Shown: positions 27,236 to 36,775, counted from the stretch's first letter. The stretch: DNA of 64,000 bases from Desulfovibrio sp. JC022 (GCF_010470665.1 NZ_VOPZ01000001.1:186001-250000), one strand, 5' to 3'. The notes: generated by a model from the letters alone, not told the origin. Numbers and translations are program-made.

Positions 27236-28096
27236 TTATTCTTTGGCGTCGTGGGTGTTGCGCACGGCCATGGCGTGGGTCAAACGGTCGATGATGATCG
27301 CCAGAAACACGATGGAGAGTCCGGCTTCAAAGCCCATGCCGATGTCGATACGGTTAATGGCTACCAGTACTTCCATTCCCAGCCCTTTGGCCCCGATCAT
27401 GGAGGCCACAACAACCATAGCCAGAGCCATCATTGTTGTCTGGTTGATGCCGACAACGATGGTCGGACGGGCCAGTGGCAGTTGCACCTTGAACAAGGTC
27501 TGCATGGGAGTCGCACCAAAGGCTCGGGCTGCTTCAATCACATCTTTGGGAACCTCGCGGATTCCCACATTGGTCAGACGGATGATCGGCGGCATGGAGT
27601 AGATGATGGTTGCAAAAAGTGCGGGCACCTTTCCAAGGCCGAAGAGCATCATTACCGGAATGAGGTAAACAAAGCTCGGCATGGTCTGCATGGCATCAAG
27701 GATCGGCTTGATGATGGTTTCCACACGATCACTTCTTGCCATCCAGATGCCTACGGGAATCCCTACTGCAAGTGATATGGCCACCGCACCGGTGACCAGT
27801 GCCAAAGTCATCATGGTCAGCTTCCAGTAGCCGAAGCAGCCGATTACAAAAAGCATGGCTGACATGCCCAGTCCTCTTTTCCAGCTGCCAAGCAGCCACC
27901 AGCCAGCCACTCCTACTCCGATGATTATTACAAACCAAGGGATCATAAGGAAGAACTGCTGCAATGCAATAAGCATTTGTAAAAGGACACTGCCGAGGGC
28001 ATCAAAAAATTGCCCCCAGTTATCCATGACCCATGACATGCCTGCGTTTACCCAGTCATCCAGTGGTATTTCCAGAGTTTTTGGAAATTTATACAT
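27236..28096 (-). CDS. proW: Glycine betaine/proline ABC transporter permease
   Basis: A 286-residue inner-membrane permease with about six to seven membrane segments. It carries the binding-protein-dependent transport EAA-like motif EVPKDVIEAARAFGATPMQTLFKVQLPLARPT in its cytoplasmic loop near residues 180-210. ATMIGAKGLG-type sequence (VVASMIGAKGLGMEV) near residue 240 is typical of ProW/OpuAB. It is the last gene of a three-gene minus-strand operon after the ATPase and the binding protein, and imports compatible solutes such as glycine betaine under osmotic stress. Confidence 0.93.
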   Translation of the reverse strand: MYKFPKTLEIPLDDWVNAGMSWVMDNWGQFFDALGSVLLQMLIALQQFFLMIPWFVIIIGVGVAGWWLLGSWKRGLGMSAMLFVIGCFGYWKLTMMTLALVTGAVAISLAVGIPVGIWMARSDRVETIIKPILDAMQTMPSFVYLIPVMMLFGLGKVPALFATIIYSMPPIIRLTNVGIREVPKDVIEAARAFGATPMQTLFKVQLPLARPTIVVGINQTTMMALAMVVVASMIGAKGLGMEVLVAINRIDIGMGFEAGLSIVFLAIIIDRLTHAMAVRNTHDAKE

Positions 28097-28134
28097 TGTA
28101 AAAAATCCGGTTGTTATGTTTTTGCGGTTGTAGG

Positions 28135-29145
28135 CTAGTTAAGCGCGGCCTTGATTTTGGCAGCTTTGTCTGCGGGAACCCATTTGGTCCAGACATCCTG
28201 ATTGTTCTTAAGGAACCACTCGGCGACCTCTTCAAGGCTTGCCTTTTCATTTTTCATGTAGGCGAGACACTCGTTGGTTATGGCCATGGTGGTTTCGTAT
28301 TTCTTGAACATCTCGATGATTTCGGGGGCTCTATCCATCAGGGATTTGCCGACGAGAATGTTAACATCGGAGTTGGGGTAATCGCAGAGTCTGGTATCGT
28401 TCCATACTTTCGCATCGTAAGGTGCTTCTTCAAGGAAAGTCATATCGATCATGCCCATTACCCAGGTGGGGCCCCAGTAATATCCAACCCAGCCTTTGCC
28501 GCGTTTGTATGCGGAAACCATGGAGCCTGCCAGTGCGGCATCTGAACCGGGAGCAAGAAAGTTAAATTTATCATCCAGACCGTAGTTGGTAAGTTTCTGC
28601 TCGGTCTTCTGGGTGGCGGTCCATCCGGTCACGCCGGAATAAATGAGTCCCATGGAAGGATCTTCAGGATCTTTAAAAAATTCAGGGTACTTGGCAAGGT
28701 CTGCAACTGTTTTGAGTCCCGGTGTCATAGGCTTGATGCCGCGTTTGGGATCGCCTTTGATCATGTAGGTGGGGACCATCAACCCCTCACGGGCATCCTT
28801 GAAGTTTGCGCCGAGGTCAAACAGGGTACCGGCTTTGATACCTTTATCGTAGAGATGCTGTGAGTTTGAGGTCCAGGATTCCATGTCCACGTCCATGTCG
28901 CCACGCATGATTGCTTCATATGCAATGGCGGTTCCGGCGGGGATATATTCTACGTCTGTACCGTAGCCGTTTTCAATGATGAATCCGGCAATGCGGTTGT
29001 GAATCTGGATGCTGTCCCAGTTCAGGTCAGCGAAAATGACCGGCTGGTCTGCCGCCTGAGCGGAGTTAACAGGCAGAATGCTCAGCATTGCTGCGAAAAC
29101 AATGGATGTAATCCAAAGTATTGTGTGGGATTTGGCTTTACTCAT
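28135..29145 (-). CDS. proX: Glycine betaine/proline ABC transporter substrate-binding protein
   Basis: A 336-residue periplasmic protein with a signal peptide cleaved near AQA-AD (about residue 32). The OpuAC-type fold is recognisable from DLNWDSIQIHNRIAGFIIEN near residue 43, GDMDVDMESWTSN near 87, and the second-lobe WVGYYWGPTWVMG near 220. These are rich in the aromatic residues that form the betaine-binding box. GGAGG lies 9 bases before the ATG. It is the middle gene of the operon; gaps of 21 and 38 bases separate it from the ATPase and permease genes. Confidence 0.93.
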   Translation of the reverse strand: MSKAKSHTILWITSIVFAAMLSILPVNSAQAADQPVIFADLNWDSIQIHNRIAGFIIENGYGTDVEYIPAGTAIAYEAIMRGDMDVDMESWTSNSQHLYDKGIKAGTLFDLGANFKDAREGLMVPTYMIKGDPKRGIKPMTPGLKTVADLAKYPEFFKDPEDPSMGLIYSGVTGWTATQKTEQKLTNYGLDDKFNFLAPGSDAALAGSMVSAYKRGKGWVGYYWGPTWVMGMIDMTFLEEAPYDAKVWNDTRLCDYPNSDVNILVGKSLMDRAPEIIEMFKKYETTMAITNECLAYMKNEKASLEEVAEWFLKNNQDVWTKWVPADKAAKIKAALN

Positions 29146-29166
29146 AAAAAGAATCCTCCAGGATTA

Positions 29167-30363
29167 TTAAATTGACGGGTCCGGTCCGTATTCTGCTACT
29201 GCGGCTATAAGGTTGCCGCTGACCACAACGCCGATGAATTCATTGTTTGTATCTACGACGGCAAGGGGCCAACCGGATTCGGACCTCATGGGATATAGTT
29301 CCAGCGCAGGAGTCTCAGCAGAGACGCTGCGGGCAGGTTTAATTATGTCTTCAAGCTTTTTGTCTCCGGCTTCAACAGCTTTTGCCGCGTCAGCAGCATG
29401 GACGATGCCGAGTACATGGTCGCTTGAATTGAGAGCAAAAATGGATGAAATACTGTTTTTGCGCATTTTCCGCAGCGCGGCGCGCGGTCCGTCCGCAGCA
29501 ACGTAGACGACTGCTTCCGCTTTTTTCATAACGTTTTCAGCTGTGAGTACCTTGGTGGCGTCCACATCTTCCACAAAGCGTCTGACATAGTCGTTGGCGG
29601 GTTCGGTGAGAATTTCTTCGGGAGTGCCTGTCTGCACGATGACTCCGTCCTTCATGAGTACGATGCGGTCACCAAGTTTCAAGGCTTCGTCCAGATCATG
29701 ACTGATGAAGATGATGGTCTTGTGCATGCGTTTCTGCAATTTGATCAGTTCATCCTGCATATCGCGGCGGATGAGCGGGTCAAGGGCGGAAAACGCTTCG
29801 TCCATGAGCAGGATATCCGGGTCAAGGGCAAGGGCGCGCGCCAACCCGACACGCTGCTGCATGCCGCCGGACAGTTGCGAGGGATAACTGTCTCCCCAGC
29901 CATCAAGTCCTACCTGAGCCAGCATTTTTTCGGAAACCTCGCGTTTCTCAGCAGCAGGTTTACCCATCAGGTCAAGCCCGAATTCAACATTTTCATAAAT
30001 GGTCTTATGCGGCAGGAGTGCAAAGTTCTGAAAAACCATGCCCAGTTTTTTCTGGCTGAGTTCGCGCATGGCCGGTGCGTCCAGTGTGGTTACGTCCACA
30101 CCGTCCACTAGTACTTTGCCGTCGGTAGGCTCAATGAGACGGTTAATGCAGCGAACAAGTGTTGATTTGCCGCTGCCTGAGAGGCCCATAATGACAAGGA
30201 GTTCACCCTCGTTGGCAGAGAAGGAAGCCTGATTGACTCCCACACTGAGTCCTGTCTGATTGAAAATTGTTTCTTTATCCAGTCCTTCGCGGACTAACTT
30301 TAAACCCTTCTGCGGATTTGTTCCGAATATTTTTGTAACGTTCTCGACAACTAATTTTTTCAT
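29167..30363 (-). CDS. proV: Glycine betaine/proline ABC transporter ATP-binding protein
   Basis: A 398-residue ATPase of the ProV/OpuAA type. Walker A is GLSGSGKST near residue 59, signature LSGGMQQRV near 164, and Walker B DILLMDEAFSALD. The C-terminal ~120 residues are two CBS domains (LTAENVMKKAEAVVYV and the segment ending FIGVVVSGNLIAAVAEYG), which sense ionic strength or nucleotides. It powers uptake with the following ProX and ProW. The upstream 325 bases are AT-rich and should contain the promoter; no strong ribosome site is visible before the ATG. Confidence 0.94.
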   Translation of the reverse strand: MKKLVVENVTKIFGTNPQKGLKLVREGLDKETIFNQTGLSVGVNQASFSANEGELLVIMGLSGSGKSTLVRCINRLIEPTDGKVLVDGVDVTTLDAPAMRELSQKKLGMVFQNFALLPHKTIYENVEFGLDLMGKPAAEKREVSEKMLAQVGLDGWGDSYPSQLSGGMQQRVGLARALALDPDILLMDEAFSALDPLIRRDMQDELIKLQKRMHKTIIFISHDLDEALKLGDRIVLMKDGVIVQTGTPEEILTEPANDYVRRFVEDVDATKVLTAENVMKKAEAVVYVAADGPRAALRKMRKNSISSIFALNSSDHVLGIVHAADAAKAVEAGDKKLEDIIKPARSVSAETPALELYPMRSESGWPLAVVDTNNEFIGVVVSGNLIAAVAEYGPDPSI

Positions 30364-30688
30364 TTAATAACGATGCCCGTAGGCCTTGTCTGAATTTATA
30401 AAGAAGTGAAAAGGGTAACACAGGAGTGTTATATGTCAAATTGAGCTTTAATAGTATGAATGATGTACTTTCTTATGTTGTTTGTACTGTTTTTGAAGTT
30501 GCGCTGGTGTGTTGTGAAGTTGTATTTTAGTCAGAGTAGAAAAATAAAAAATACAACATGTTTTTTGATGTATGATTTGTAAAATGCATCGAAAATGTGC
30601 TGTTGTTGCCTGATTAACAATGAAGAAAAGAAAAATCAGGAGGGCGGGGAGGCATATGCGCAAGCTTGAAGGGAGCAAAGTTGTAAAA
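30364..30688 (-). other. AT-rich promoter region of proVXW
   Basis: No credible gene. The sequence is strongly AT-rich with several TATAAT-like stretches. I see no specific operator. The short reading frames here lack ribosome sites. Confidence 0.5.
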
Positions 30689-30691
30689 ACG

Positions 30692-30720
30692 AAAAAAGCC
30701 GCAACTTGCGTTGCGGCTTT
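30692..30720 (-). terminator. Terminator of tRNA-Leu (first copy)
   Basis: AAAGCCGCAAC-TTGC-GTTGCGGCTTT, followed on the minus strand by a T run, 13 bases beyond the tRNA 3' end. Confidence 0.9.
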
Positions 30721-30733
30721 CGTCATTTACGAG

Positions 30734-30820
30734 TGGTGCCGAAGAGAAGACTCGAACTTCCACGGAGAAACCTCCACTAGACCCTGAACCTAGCGTGTCT
30801 ACCAATTCCACCACTTCGGC
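30734..30820 (-). tRNA. tRNA-Leu (CAG)
   Basis: 87 bases including the encoded CCA. The acceptor stem GCCGAAG/CTTCGGC, the GGTAGAC D-loop region, the anticodon loop TTCAGGG with anticodon CAG, a long class-II variable arm (TGGAGGTTTCTCC) and GTTCGAGTC T-arm are all present. It is identical to the copy at 43662-43748. Confidence 0.97.
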
Positions 30821-31054
30821 ACTCGGTAAGAGAGTGTCTATTGACTTCGGCTCGCTTTGGCAAGGACTTTTTTTGTTAAATAGTAAATAAGTTCTAAATA
30901 AGTAGAAAAAAGCCGTCTGGAGTCTTTTTCAGTGTACCATTAAATGCTTCAGGGGAAAGAAGTGTCAGTCAAATAGTAAGGGGTTTCTAATTGTGAAGCC
31001 TGTTTTCTCCTGATATATAAAGCCGAGCTCGAAATTTAATAAGGGGGAAAGCGC

Positions 31055-32095
31055 ATGGACCCGTCCGCATTGGTTCCGGCCGCCATTGGTATTTCAGTTC
31101 ATCCTATCTGGCCGGTTACTCTTTCAATTATCACCTTTTCCGTTCACCTGTTGCTCATGAATGCAGTCTTCGGGGGAGCAGCTATAGTTTTTGTTCATTC
31201 CCTTTCCGGGGGAACAGATGTTTCGCGAAATATCTCCGGTAAACTGCCGACCCTGCTGGCCTTGGCTATTAATGCCGGGGTGCCGCCGCTTTTGTTTTTG
31301 CAGGCGGTGTACGGGCAGTTCAGCTATGTCTCTTCCATTCTTATGGCTGTATTCTGGCTGGCGGTTATCGCGGCCCTGATCAGCGGTTACTACGGTCTGT
31401 ATTTCCATAATTATCGATATGAAAAGTTAGGCGTTTCAGGACGCAGGCTGACCATGCTGGCTGTGCTGAGTATGATTGTCTACATCGGCTTCATGCTTTC
31501 CAATAAGATGACCCTGATGCTGCGCCCGGATGTCTGGCCCGAATATTTTTCCGATCCACACGGGTTCAATCTCAATCTGAGTGATCCGGTTCTTTATCCG
31601 CGGTTCATGCATTTTGCCATTTCCGCACTGGCTGTGGGCGGTCTTTTTGTGGCTCTTGTGGGTAAACGCAAGGGGTATCATGATTTTGTTAGCACAGGTA
31701 TGAAATGGTTCTCCCGTTCGACAGTGATCAATGTGGGTATGGGGTTCTGGTTTCTGCTGGCTCTGCCCAAGGAAGTCATGCTCATATTTATGGGTGGGGA
31801 CATGCTGGCTACCGCGCTATTCTGTGTGGGGCTGGTTGCCACCTTTGCCATGCTCCATGCCGGATTTACTAAGAATGTATACTTCGCCACTGCGGCAACT
31901 GTTTTTATTGTTCCGGTCATGGCGGTCATGCGCCATCTTGTGCGTCAGAAGTATCTGGAGCCGTACTTCACTCTCAATACCGCCCCTGTCTCCGGTCAAT
32001 GGGACCCGTTTATTCTTTTTGTGGTTTCGTTTATCGCGGGTGGGGTCTGCATCGTCTACATGCTGAAACTCATGCTCAAGGCTGAAAGGAGTTAA
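31055..32095 (+). CDS. Polytopic membrane subunit of a cytochrome bd-like module
   Basis: A 346-residue integral membrane protein with about nine hydrophobic segments and no signal peptide. An early membrane His (SVHLLLMN, near residue 29) and the FMHFAISALAVGGLFV segment near 186 resemble the quinol-oxidase subunit I fold of the cytochrome bd superfamily. No c-type haem motifs are present. It is translationally coupled to the larger CydA-like/multihaem gene (stop and next start overlap or touch). This two-subunit layout fits bd-superfamily homologues in which both subunits are CydA-related, rather than canonical CydAB. Electron acceptor unknown. AGGGGG lies before the ATG. Confidence 0.65.
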   Translation: MDPSALVPAAIGISVHPIWPVTLSIITFSVHLLLMNAVFGGAAIVFVHSLSGGTDVSRNISGKLPTLLALAINAGVPPLLFLQAVYGQFSYVSSILMAVFWLAVIAALISGYYGLYFHNYRYEKLGVSGRRLTMLAVLSMIVYIGFMLSNKMTLMLRPDVWPEYFSDPHGFNLNLSDPVLYPRFMHFAISALAVGGLFVALVGKRKGYHDFVSTGMKWFSRSTVINVGMGFWFLLALPKEVMLIFMGGDMLATALFCVGLVATFAMLHAGFTKNVYFATAATVFIVPVMAVMRHLVRQKYLEPYFTLNTAPVSGQWDPFILFVVSFIAGGVCIVYMLKLMLKAERS

Positions 32096-32097
32096 TG

Positions 32098-34563
32098 ATG
32101 GAATATCCCATTTGGCATCTGACGACTTTCGGTGGCGGTTTCTGGATTGCTTTCATTGCGACCATACACGTTTTTGTGGCCCAGTTTGCCGTTGGCGGCG
32201 GGCTGTTTCTGGTGGTGACCGAGAAACTGGCTTACAAGACCGGTTCCAATGAGCTGCTTGATTATGTAAAAAAACATTCCAAATTTTTTCTGCTGCTGAC
32301 CATGGTTTTCGGCGGCGGGACCGGGGTGGCCCTCTGGTTTACCATGGCTTTGCTCAGTCCGCAGGGGACCCTTGTGCTGGTCCGCGAATTTTTGTTCGCA
32401 TGGGCTACAGAATGGGTTTGGTTCGTTGGCGAGATCATTGCCCTGCTTATCTACTATTACTATTGGGAGAAGATGAACCGCCGCGACCACCTGATCATCG
32501 GCTGGTTTTATTTTCTTTTCGCTTTTCTATCCCTGTTCACCATCAACGGGGTGATCTCTTTCATGCTCACCCCCGGAATCTGGCCTGAAACTCGTGATTT
32601 CTGGGATGCCATTTTCAATCCCACTTTCTGGCCTGCGCTGTTTTTCCGTACCGCTCTTTGCGGCATGCTGGCCGGGCTGTTCGGCTTTGTTACTGCGGCG
32701 CGGATCAAGGATCAGAGTCTGCGCTGTATGCTGGTCCGCTTCTGCGGAACATGGACCCTGACCGGGCTGGTTCTGACCATTTTCTCCGGGTATTGGTATC
32801 TCGCTAATATACCTGCGGAGCAGGCCATGCTGGTGGTCCATAAGTCGCACCGGGTGGCTTTCTTCATGCAAGTTTTTAAATACACCGCCCCGGTGATTCT
32901 CTTTGGCGGATTGTTTATGGCTATTTGCGCCCCGCGCAAGGTCAGTTTCAGTTCGGCTATGATTATGCTGGTTGTGGCCCTGCTTTTCTACGGATCGTTT
33001 GAATTCATGCGTGAGGCAGGCCGCAAACCTTACGTGGTCTGGGGCGAGGTTTATTCCACCAATATTACCGTGGAGCAGGCAAAAAAATTGAAAGGAAAAT
33101 CCATCCTGCAAAACGCAAAATGGGTTCCGCAGGATCTGCGTGAGATCAACGGTGAGAATCGACTCAGAGCCGGGGAATGGCTCTACCAGATGCAGTGTGC
33201 TCCCTGCCACGCCGTTAACGGTCCCATGAATGACATTGTGCCCCGTACCTCAAAATATACTGTTGCCGGATTGGATGCCTTCATCTCCGGCATGGGCAAA
33301 GTTAGTAAGTATATGCCGGAATTTTTGGGCATAGCTGAAGAGCGTAAGGTTCTTGCTGAATATATACATTCCGTGGGGCCGGGCTATAATCCCGCCTTGC
33401 CGGAACCCGAAGAAGCAGAGCTGACCCCCGCGCCTTTTGAGGCTGATCAGGAATATGTGCTTATGGCTTGGCCGTTGGAAGGGCTGCGCTTAATTATTGA
33501 TAAAGAGCGGACCATGTCCATTACGGACAAGGGCAGCATTGTCCGTGCGCAGCTCATCCTGCGCGGTGATTCTCCGGAAATTATCACTGACGATGTAAAG
33601 ATTGTCTGCATTCCGCAGGGGATGGATCAGAGCTTTGAATTGAGCGTGGAAGACGGTTATTTCCAGTCTGCGCCTATTGATATTCTGCCTTACGCCAAGG
33701 ACGCCTACCAGCCCCTGCCTCCGGTGGAAGTGCAGGCTCTTGATGCTGAAGGCAATGTTCTTGCCTCCACGACCATTGTGCTTCCTGTTTCCACCCGTCC
33801 GGGTTGCAATAACTGCCACGGTGGCGGCTGGGATATATCGGAGCAGGGCGGATTTTCAGCTCAGACCGCAGCGGATATAGCAGGTGTGCATGATCGGGAG
33901 AACAAGACAAACTTCAAACAACGGCTCAAGGATAGCGAGATCATAGATTGCATGGGCTGTCATGATGGCGAGATGCAACTCAACCTGTCCACGGCCCTGC
34001 ACGGTTTCCATGCGGTTTATCTAGCTGGCAGGGAAAACGATGCCTGCATGATGTGCCATCCGCAGGAAAGTCTGCGCGGGGTGCATGTTGATGCCGGAAT
34101 GGAGTGCGTGAATTGTCACGGTAGCATGGAGAACCATTCCCTTGCCTTGCTTAAAGGCGAGGAGCAGAAGCCTGCGGCTAAGCAGCTTATGAAGTTGATT
34201 GTCCCGGTTGATTACGATCTGGATGAAATCAACGCACGTCAGCCGTGGCAGCAGCAGCCCGATTGTCTGACCTGCCATGTTGAGTTTGCTGATCCTGATT
34301 CCGATTCAGCCTTCAATGAATGGACCGAAGATAAGGAAGGTTTGTTCCGTAATCGCAAGGACGAGATGGATGCGGTTATGTGCGCGGCCTGCCACAATGC
34401 GGCTCATGCCGTCTTCCCGGCAGCTGATGAGCGCGACAATCTGCGCCCGCTGCAATACATGGGAGAAGCACAGCCCATAGGGGCGGCCGGGACCTGCACG
34501 GTCTGCCATGAAGATGAAATGAGCGACCCGGCTCACCATCCCGGCATGGGGTTGGAAGAGTAG
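32098..34563 (+). CDS. CydA-like membrane subunit fused to an octahaem c-type cytochrome domain
   Basis: About 821 residues. The N-terminal ~330 form about nine membrane helices resembling cytochrome bd subunit I: HVFVAQFAVGGGLFLVV near residue 24 (haem-ligand His region) and FEFMREAGRKPYVVWG near 305, the counterpart of the conserved E-GRQPW motif. The C-terminal ~480 residues should face the periplasm. They carry eight CxxCH haem c sites: CAPCH (about 368), CNNCH (571), then CMGCH, CMMCH, CVNCH, CLTCH, CAACH and CTVCH, between roughly 618 and 805. It would move electrons between quinones and periplasmic haems, in either direction. ATG 32098 has AGGAG with normal spacing; 32095 overlaps the upstream stop. 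Confidence 0.75.
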   Translation: MEYPIWHLTTFGGGFWIAFIATIHVFVAQFAVGGGLFLVVTEKLAYKTGSNELLDYVKKHSKFFLLLTMVFGGGTGVALWFTMALLSPQGTLVLVREFLFAWATEWVWFVGEIIALLIYYYYWEKMNRRDHLIIGWFYFLFAFLSLFTINGVISFMLTPGIWPETRDFWDAIFNPTFWPALFFRTALCGMLAGLFGFVTAARIKDQSLRCMLVRFCGTWTLTGLVLTIFSGYWYLANIPAEQAMLVVHKSHRVAFFMQVFKYTAPVILFGGLFMAICAPRKVSFSSAMIMLVVALLFYGSFEFMREAGRKPYVVWGEVYSTNITVEQAKKLKGKSILQNAKWVPQDLREINGENRLRAGEWLYQMQCAPCHAVNGPMNDIVPRTSKYTVAGLDAFISGMGKVSKYMPEFLGIAEERKVLAEYIHSVGPGYNPALPEPEEAELTPAPFEADQEYVLMAWPLEGLRLIIDKERTMSITDKGSIVRAQLILRGDSPEIITDDVKIVCIPQGMDQSFELSVEDGYFQSAPIDILPYAKDAYQPLPPVEVQALDAEGNVLASTTIVLPVSTRPGCNNCHGGGWDISEQGGFSAQTAADIAGVHDRENKTNFKQRLKDSEIIDCMGCHDGEMQLNLSTALHGFHAVYLAGRENDACMMCHPQESLRGVHVDAGMECVNCHGSMENHSLALLKGEEQKPAAKQLMKLIVPVDYDLDEINARQPWQQQPDCLTCHVEFADPDSDSAFNEWTEDKEGLFRNRKDEMDAVMCAACHNAAHAVFPAADERDNLRPLQYMGEAQPIGAAGTCTVCHEDEMSDPAHHPGMGLEE

Positions 34564-34569
34564 AACAAA

Positions 34570-34606
34570 AAAAGCCCGGTTCGAACAAGGTTCGAACCGG
34601 GCTTTT
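34570..34606. terminator. Bidirectional terminator
   Basis: A perfect 17-bp stem AAAAGCCCGGTTCGAAC/GTTCGAACCGGGCTTTT with a three-base loop. It lies between the multihaem gene and the convergent helicase gene. Confidence 0.95.
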
Positions 34607-34619
34607 AAATTATCTTGAA

Positions 34620-36191
34620 TTAACCTTTTCTGAGCAAAGGTCTTTCGTTCTGGGAAGCCCTGTTTACGGCGCGCATTACGTTATCGGAGTCGCCTGCGGG
34701 CACGGTGAAGGTGGACTGACGGCCCTGAATCTTCACGTGCTGGATGCGTACGGGATTGATGCGTGCGCGGCGGCAGATCATGTCTACCAGTTTGCGCGGG
34801 GTCATGCCGTGGGAGCGGCCTACACCTGCGGTGAAGCGTACGCGACCACGGGGTCCGTTTGAGTTGGGACCGCCGCATTCTTCAATTTTACGGTAGCTGC
34901 GTTTGTCGAGAACGCCACCCTGAGAATGCTTGAGCAGTGCGGCAACGGCTTCAACAGGGTCAACGCCTTCGAGAAGTTCGTGAGCAAGGTCGAGGTAGGA
35001 AAGATGTTTTCCTGCATCAACGATTTCGCTCAGTTCAGCGCCCATGCGGGATTTCTTGACATCAATAACCTGATCGATAGTCGGCAGGGGCTTTTTGTCT
35101 ACGCGGAGCTTGGTTACTTTGGTGATGTAACGCAGCTTGCCGAATTCGCGGGGTGAAATCAGGGTTACTGCCACGCCTTTTTTACCAGCACGACCGGTAC
35201 GGCCTACACGGTGAACAAAGCTCTGCGGGTCCTGCGGAAGGGCGAAGTTCACAACGTGGGAGAGGTCCGGCACGTCGATACCACGGGCAGCAACATCAGT
35301 AGCCACGAGGATTTTACAGCGGCGTTTACGGAAACGCATGAGAATATCTTCGCGGCGGGCCTGTGAAAGATCACCATGGATAGGTTCGGCAGGGTAACCG
35401 CGTTCGCCAAGGGCACCAGCTACACGGTCGGCATCTGCGCGGGTGCGGCAGAAAACCAGTCCGTAAAATTCGTTCTGTGCATCAACAACGCGGCAGAGAG
35501 CTTCAAAGCGGTCACGCTCATTAACTTCGTGAAAAAGGAGTTCGGTGAGCTGTGCTTCGTCTTTTTCGCGTTTAACTGCGATGACATCGTAATCACCCAT
35601 GAATTTCTTGGCGATACGCATGACTTCAGGAGGCATGGTAGCGGAGAAGAGCAGGGTGCGGCGGTCTTCGCCGGCATTTTCCATGATCTCGGAAACTTCT
35701 TCGAGGAAGCCCATGTTGCACATTTCGTCAGCTTCATCGAGTACGAAGTTGTTGATCTGGGAAAGGTTGAGGGTCTTGCGGCGGATGTGATCCAGTACAC
35801 GACCGGGGGTACCGACAACGATGTCCGCGCCGCGTTTGAGTGCTTTGAGCTGCGGAAGCATGGGCTGTCCGCCGTAGACTGTGGCAACGAAAATTTTGCG
35901 CTTGCCACGGAAAGACATGATTTCGTCCGCAACCTGAAGTGCAAGCTCGCGGGTCGGGGTCAGGATAATAGCCTGAACGTGTCCGGCACCTTCGCGGATA
36001 TTTTCAATGATAGGCAGGCCGAAAGCAGCAGTCTTACCTGTTCCGGTCTGGGCCTGACCCACAATGTCTTTCTCGCCGGAAAGGAGCATGGGGATGGTCT
36101 TTTCCTGAATGGGAGTGGGAGCGGTAAAACCTTTCTTTTCAAGGGCTTCGATAGTGGCGTCGGAAAGGCCTAAATTTCTAAATTTTTCCAT
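34620..36191 (-). CDS. DEAD-box ATP-dependent RNA helicase (DeaD/CsdA type)
   Basis: A 523-residue helicase. The Q motif is near residues 8-28 (GLSDATIEAL...PTPIQ), motif I AQTGTGKTAA at 46, motif II DEAD (VLDEADEMCNMGF) near 152, motif III SAT, motif VI HRVGRTGRAG near 328. Residues ~440-515 form a DbpA-type RNA-binding domain, as in DeaD/CsdA proteins that remodel rRNA and mRNA, notably in the cold. The C-terminal tail is short and basic. A terminator-like hairpin lies in its upstream region (36259-36284), consistent with leader-type control, but this is not proven. Confidence 0.94.
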   Translation of the reverse strand: MEKFRNLGLSDATIEALEKKGFTAPTPIQEKTIPMLLSGEKDIVGQAQTGTGKTAAFGLPIIENIREGAGHVQAIILTPTRELALQVADEIMSFRGKRKIFVATVYGGQPMLPQLKALKRGADIVVGTPGRVLDHIRRKTLNLSQINNFVLDEADEMCNMGFLEEVSEIMENAGEDRRTLLFSATMPPEVMRIAKKFMGDYDVIAVKREKDEAQLTELLFHEVNERDRFEALCRVVDAQNEFYGLVFCRTRADADRVAGALGERGYPAEPIHGDLSQARREDILMRFRKRRCKILVATDVAARGIDVPDLSHVVNFALPQDPQSFVHRVGRTGRAGKKGVAVTLISPREFGKLRYITKVTKLRVDKKPLPTIDQVIDVKKSRMGAELSEIVDAGKHLSYLDLAHELLEGVDPVEAVAALLKHSQGGVLDKRSYRKIEECGGPNSNGPRGRVRFTAGVGRSHGMTPRKLVDMICRRARINPVRIQHVKIQGRQSTFTVPAGDSDNVMRAVNRASQNERPLLRKG

Positions 36192-36258
36192 GATATTTTA
36201 TCTCTCTAAATGCGGTAAATATAAAAGTTGTATTAAAAAGGGCAAAAAAACAGAGCAG

Positions 36259-36284
36259 CGCGTCCCAGTTCTCAGCTGGGCGCG
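36259..36284 (-). other. Terminator-like hairpin upstream of the helicase gene
   Basis: Read on the minus strand, CGCG-CCCAG...CTGGG-CGCG (one bulge) is followed by CTGCTCTGTTTTTTTG. It could terminate transcription from upstream or attenuate the helicase leader. Confidence 0.55.
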
Positions 36285-36775
36285 TGTTTGATTCCCATTT
36301 CAGCTATTCCGGATTTATAAAATCTTTTCGTATATTCGTGATCGCTGGCAAAAGTACAGCAATGCAAAGCAGAGCGCGAAATTCGCGGTCTGTTCGGGAT
36401 ATTCCGGTCAGGCGGAAAAAGGGTGAAAAACAAAGCAATACCTGCCCCTTATATGCAGGGGAGGTTTGTAGCTACCGTAATAAATGTCCGGTATTTTTGG
36501 AGGGACCGTCCGGTTATCTCGATCTACTTAAGGAGGGGTAAAACTCATCAAGGGCAGATCGTACTTTCTCCTGAAACAGCAAGGCGAATTGCCTGCATCA
36601 CTGGTCCCAATCTTCTAATTAGGTTTCAGGGGAATCGTCACATAAGGACGATGTACGAAACAGGTACACTGCCCTTGCAATTAAAAACTCGGGTCTCTCT
36701 GGACCCAAAACAACCGGATATGGACGGACGCGAGAAGCCTTAAGCACCGAATGGGTGTTGGGTCAAGGGTTTTCT
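36285..36775. other. Intergenic region with ambiguous small plus-strand ORFs
   Basis: About 490 bases between the helicase and the AAA ATPase gene. Two overlapping plus-strand frames could encode small proteins. One ends at 36541 with a Cys-rich tail (CPLYAGEVCSYRNKCPVF); the other spans GTG 36423 to 36743 and ends GREKP. Neither has a convincing ribosome site or family. I cannot decide which, if either, is a gene. The region also holds the downstream end of the AT-rich operon. Confidence 0.35.

Noticed and set aside
30448-30726. A hydrophobic 92-codon minus-strand frame
   Set aside because: It starts inside the tRNA terminator and runs through AT-rich promoter DNA, so the hydrophobicity reflects base composition.
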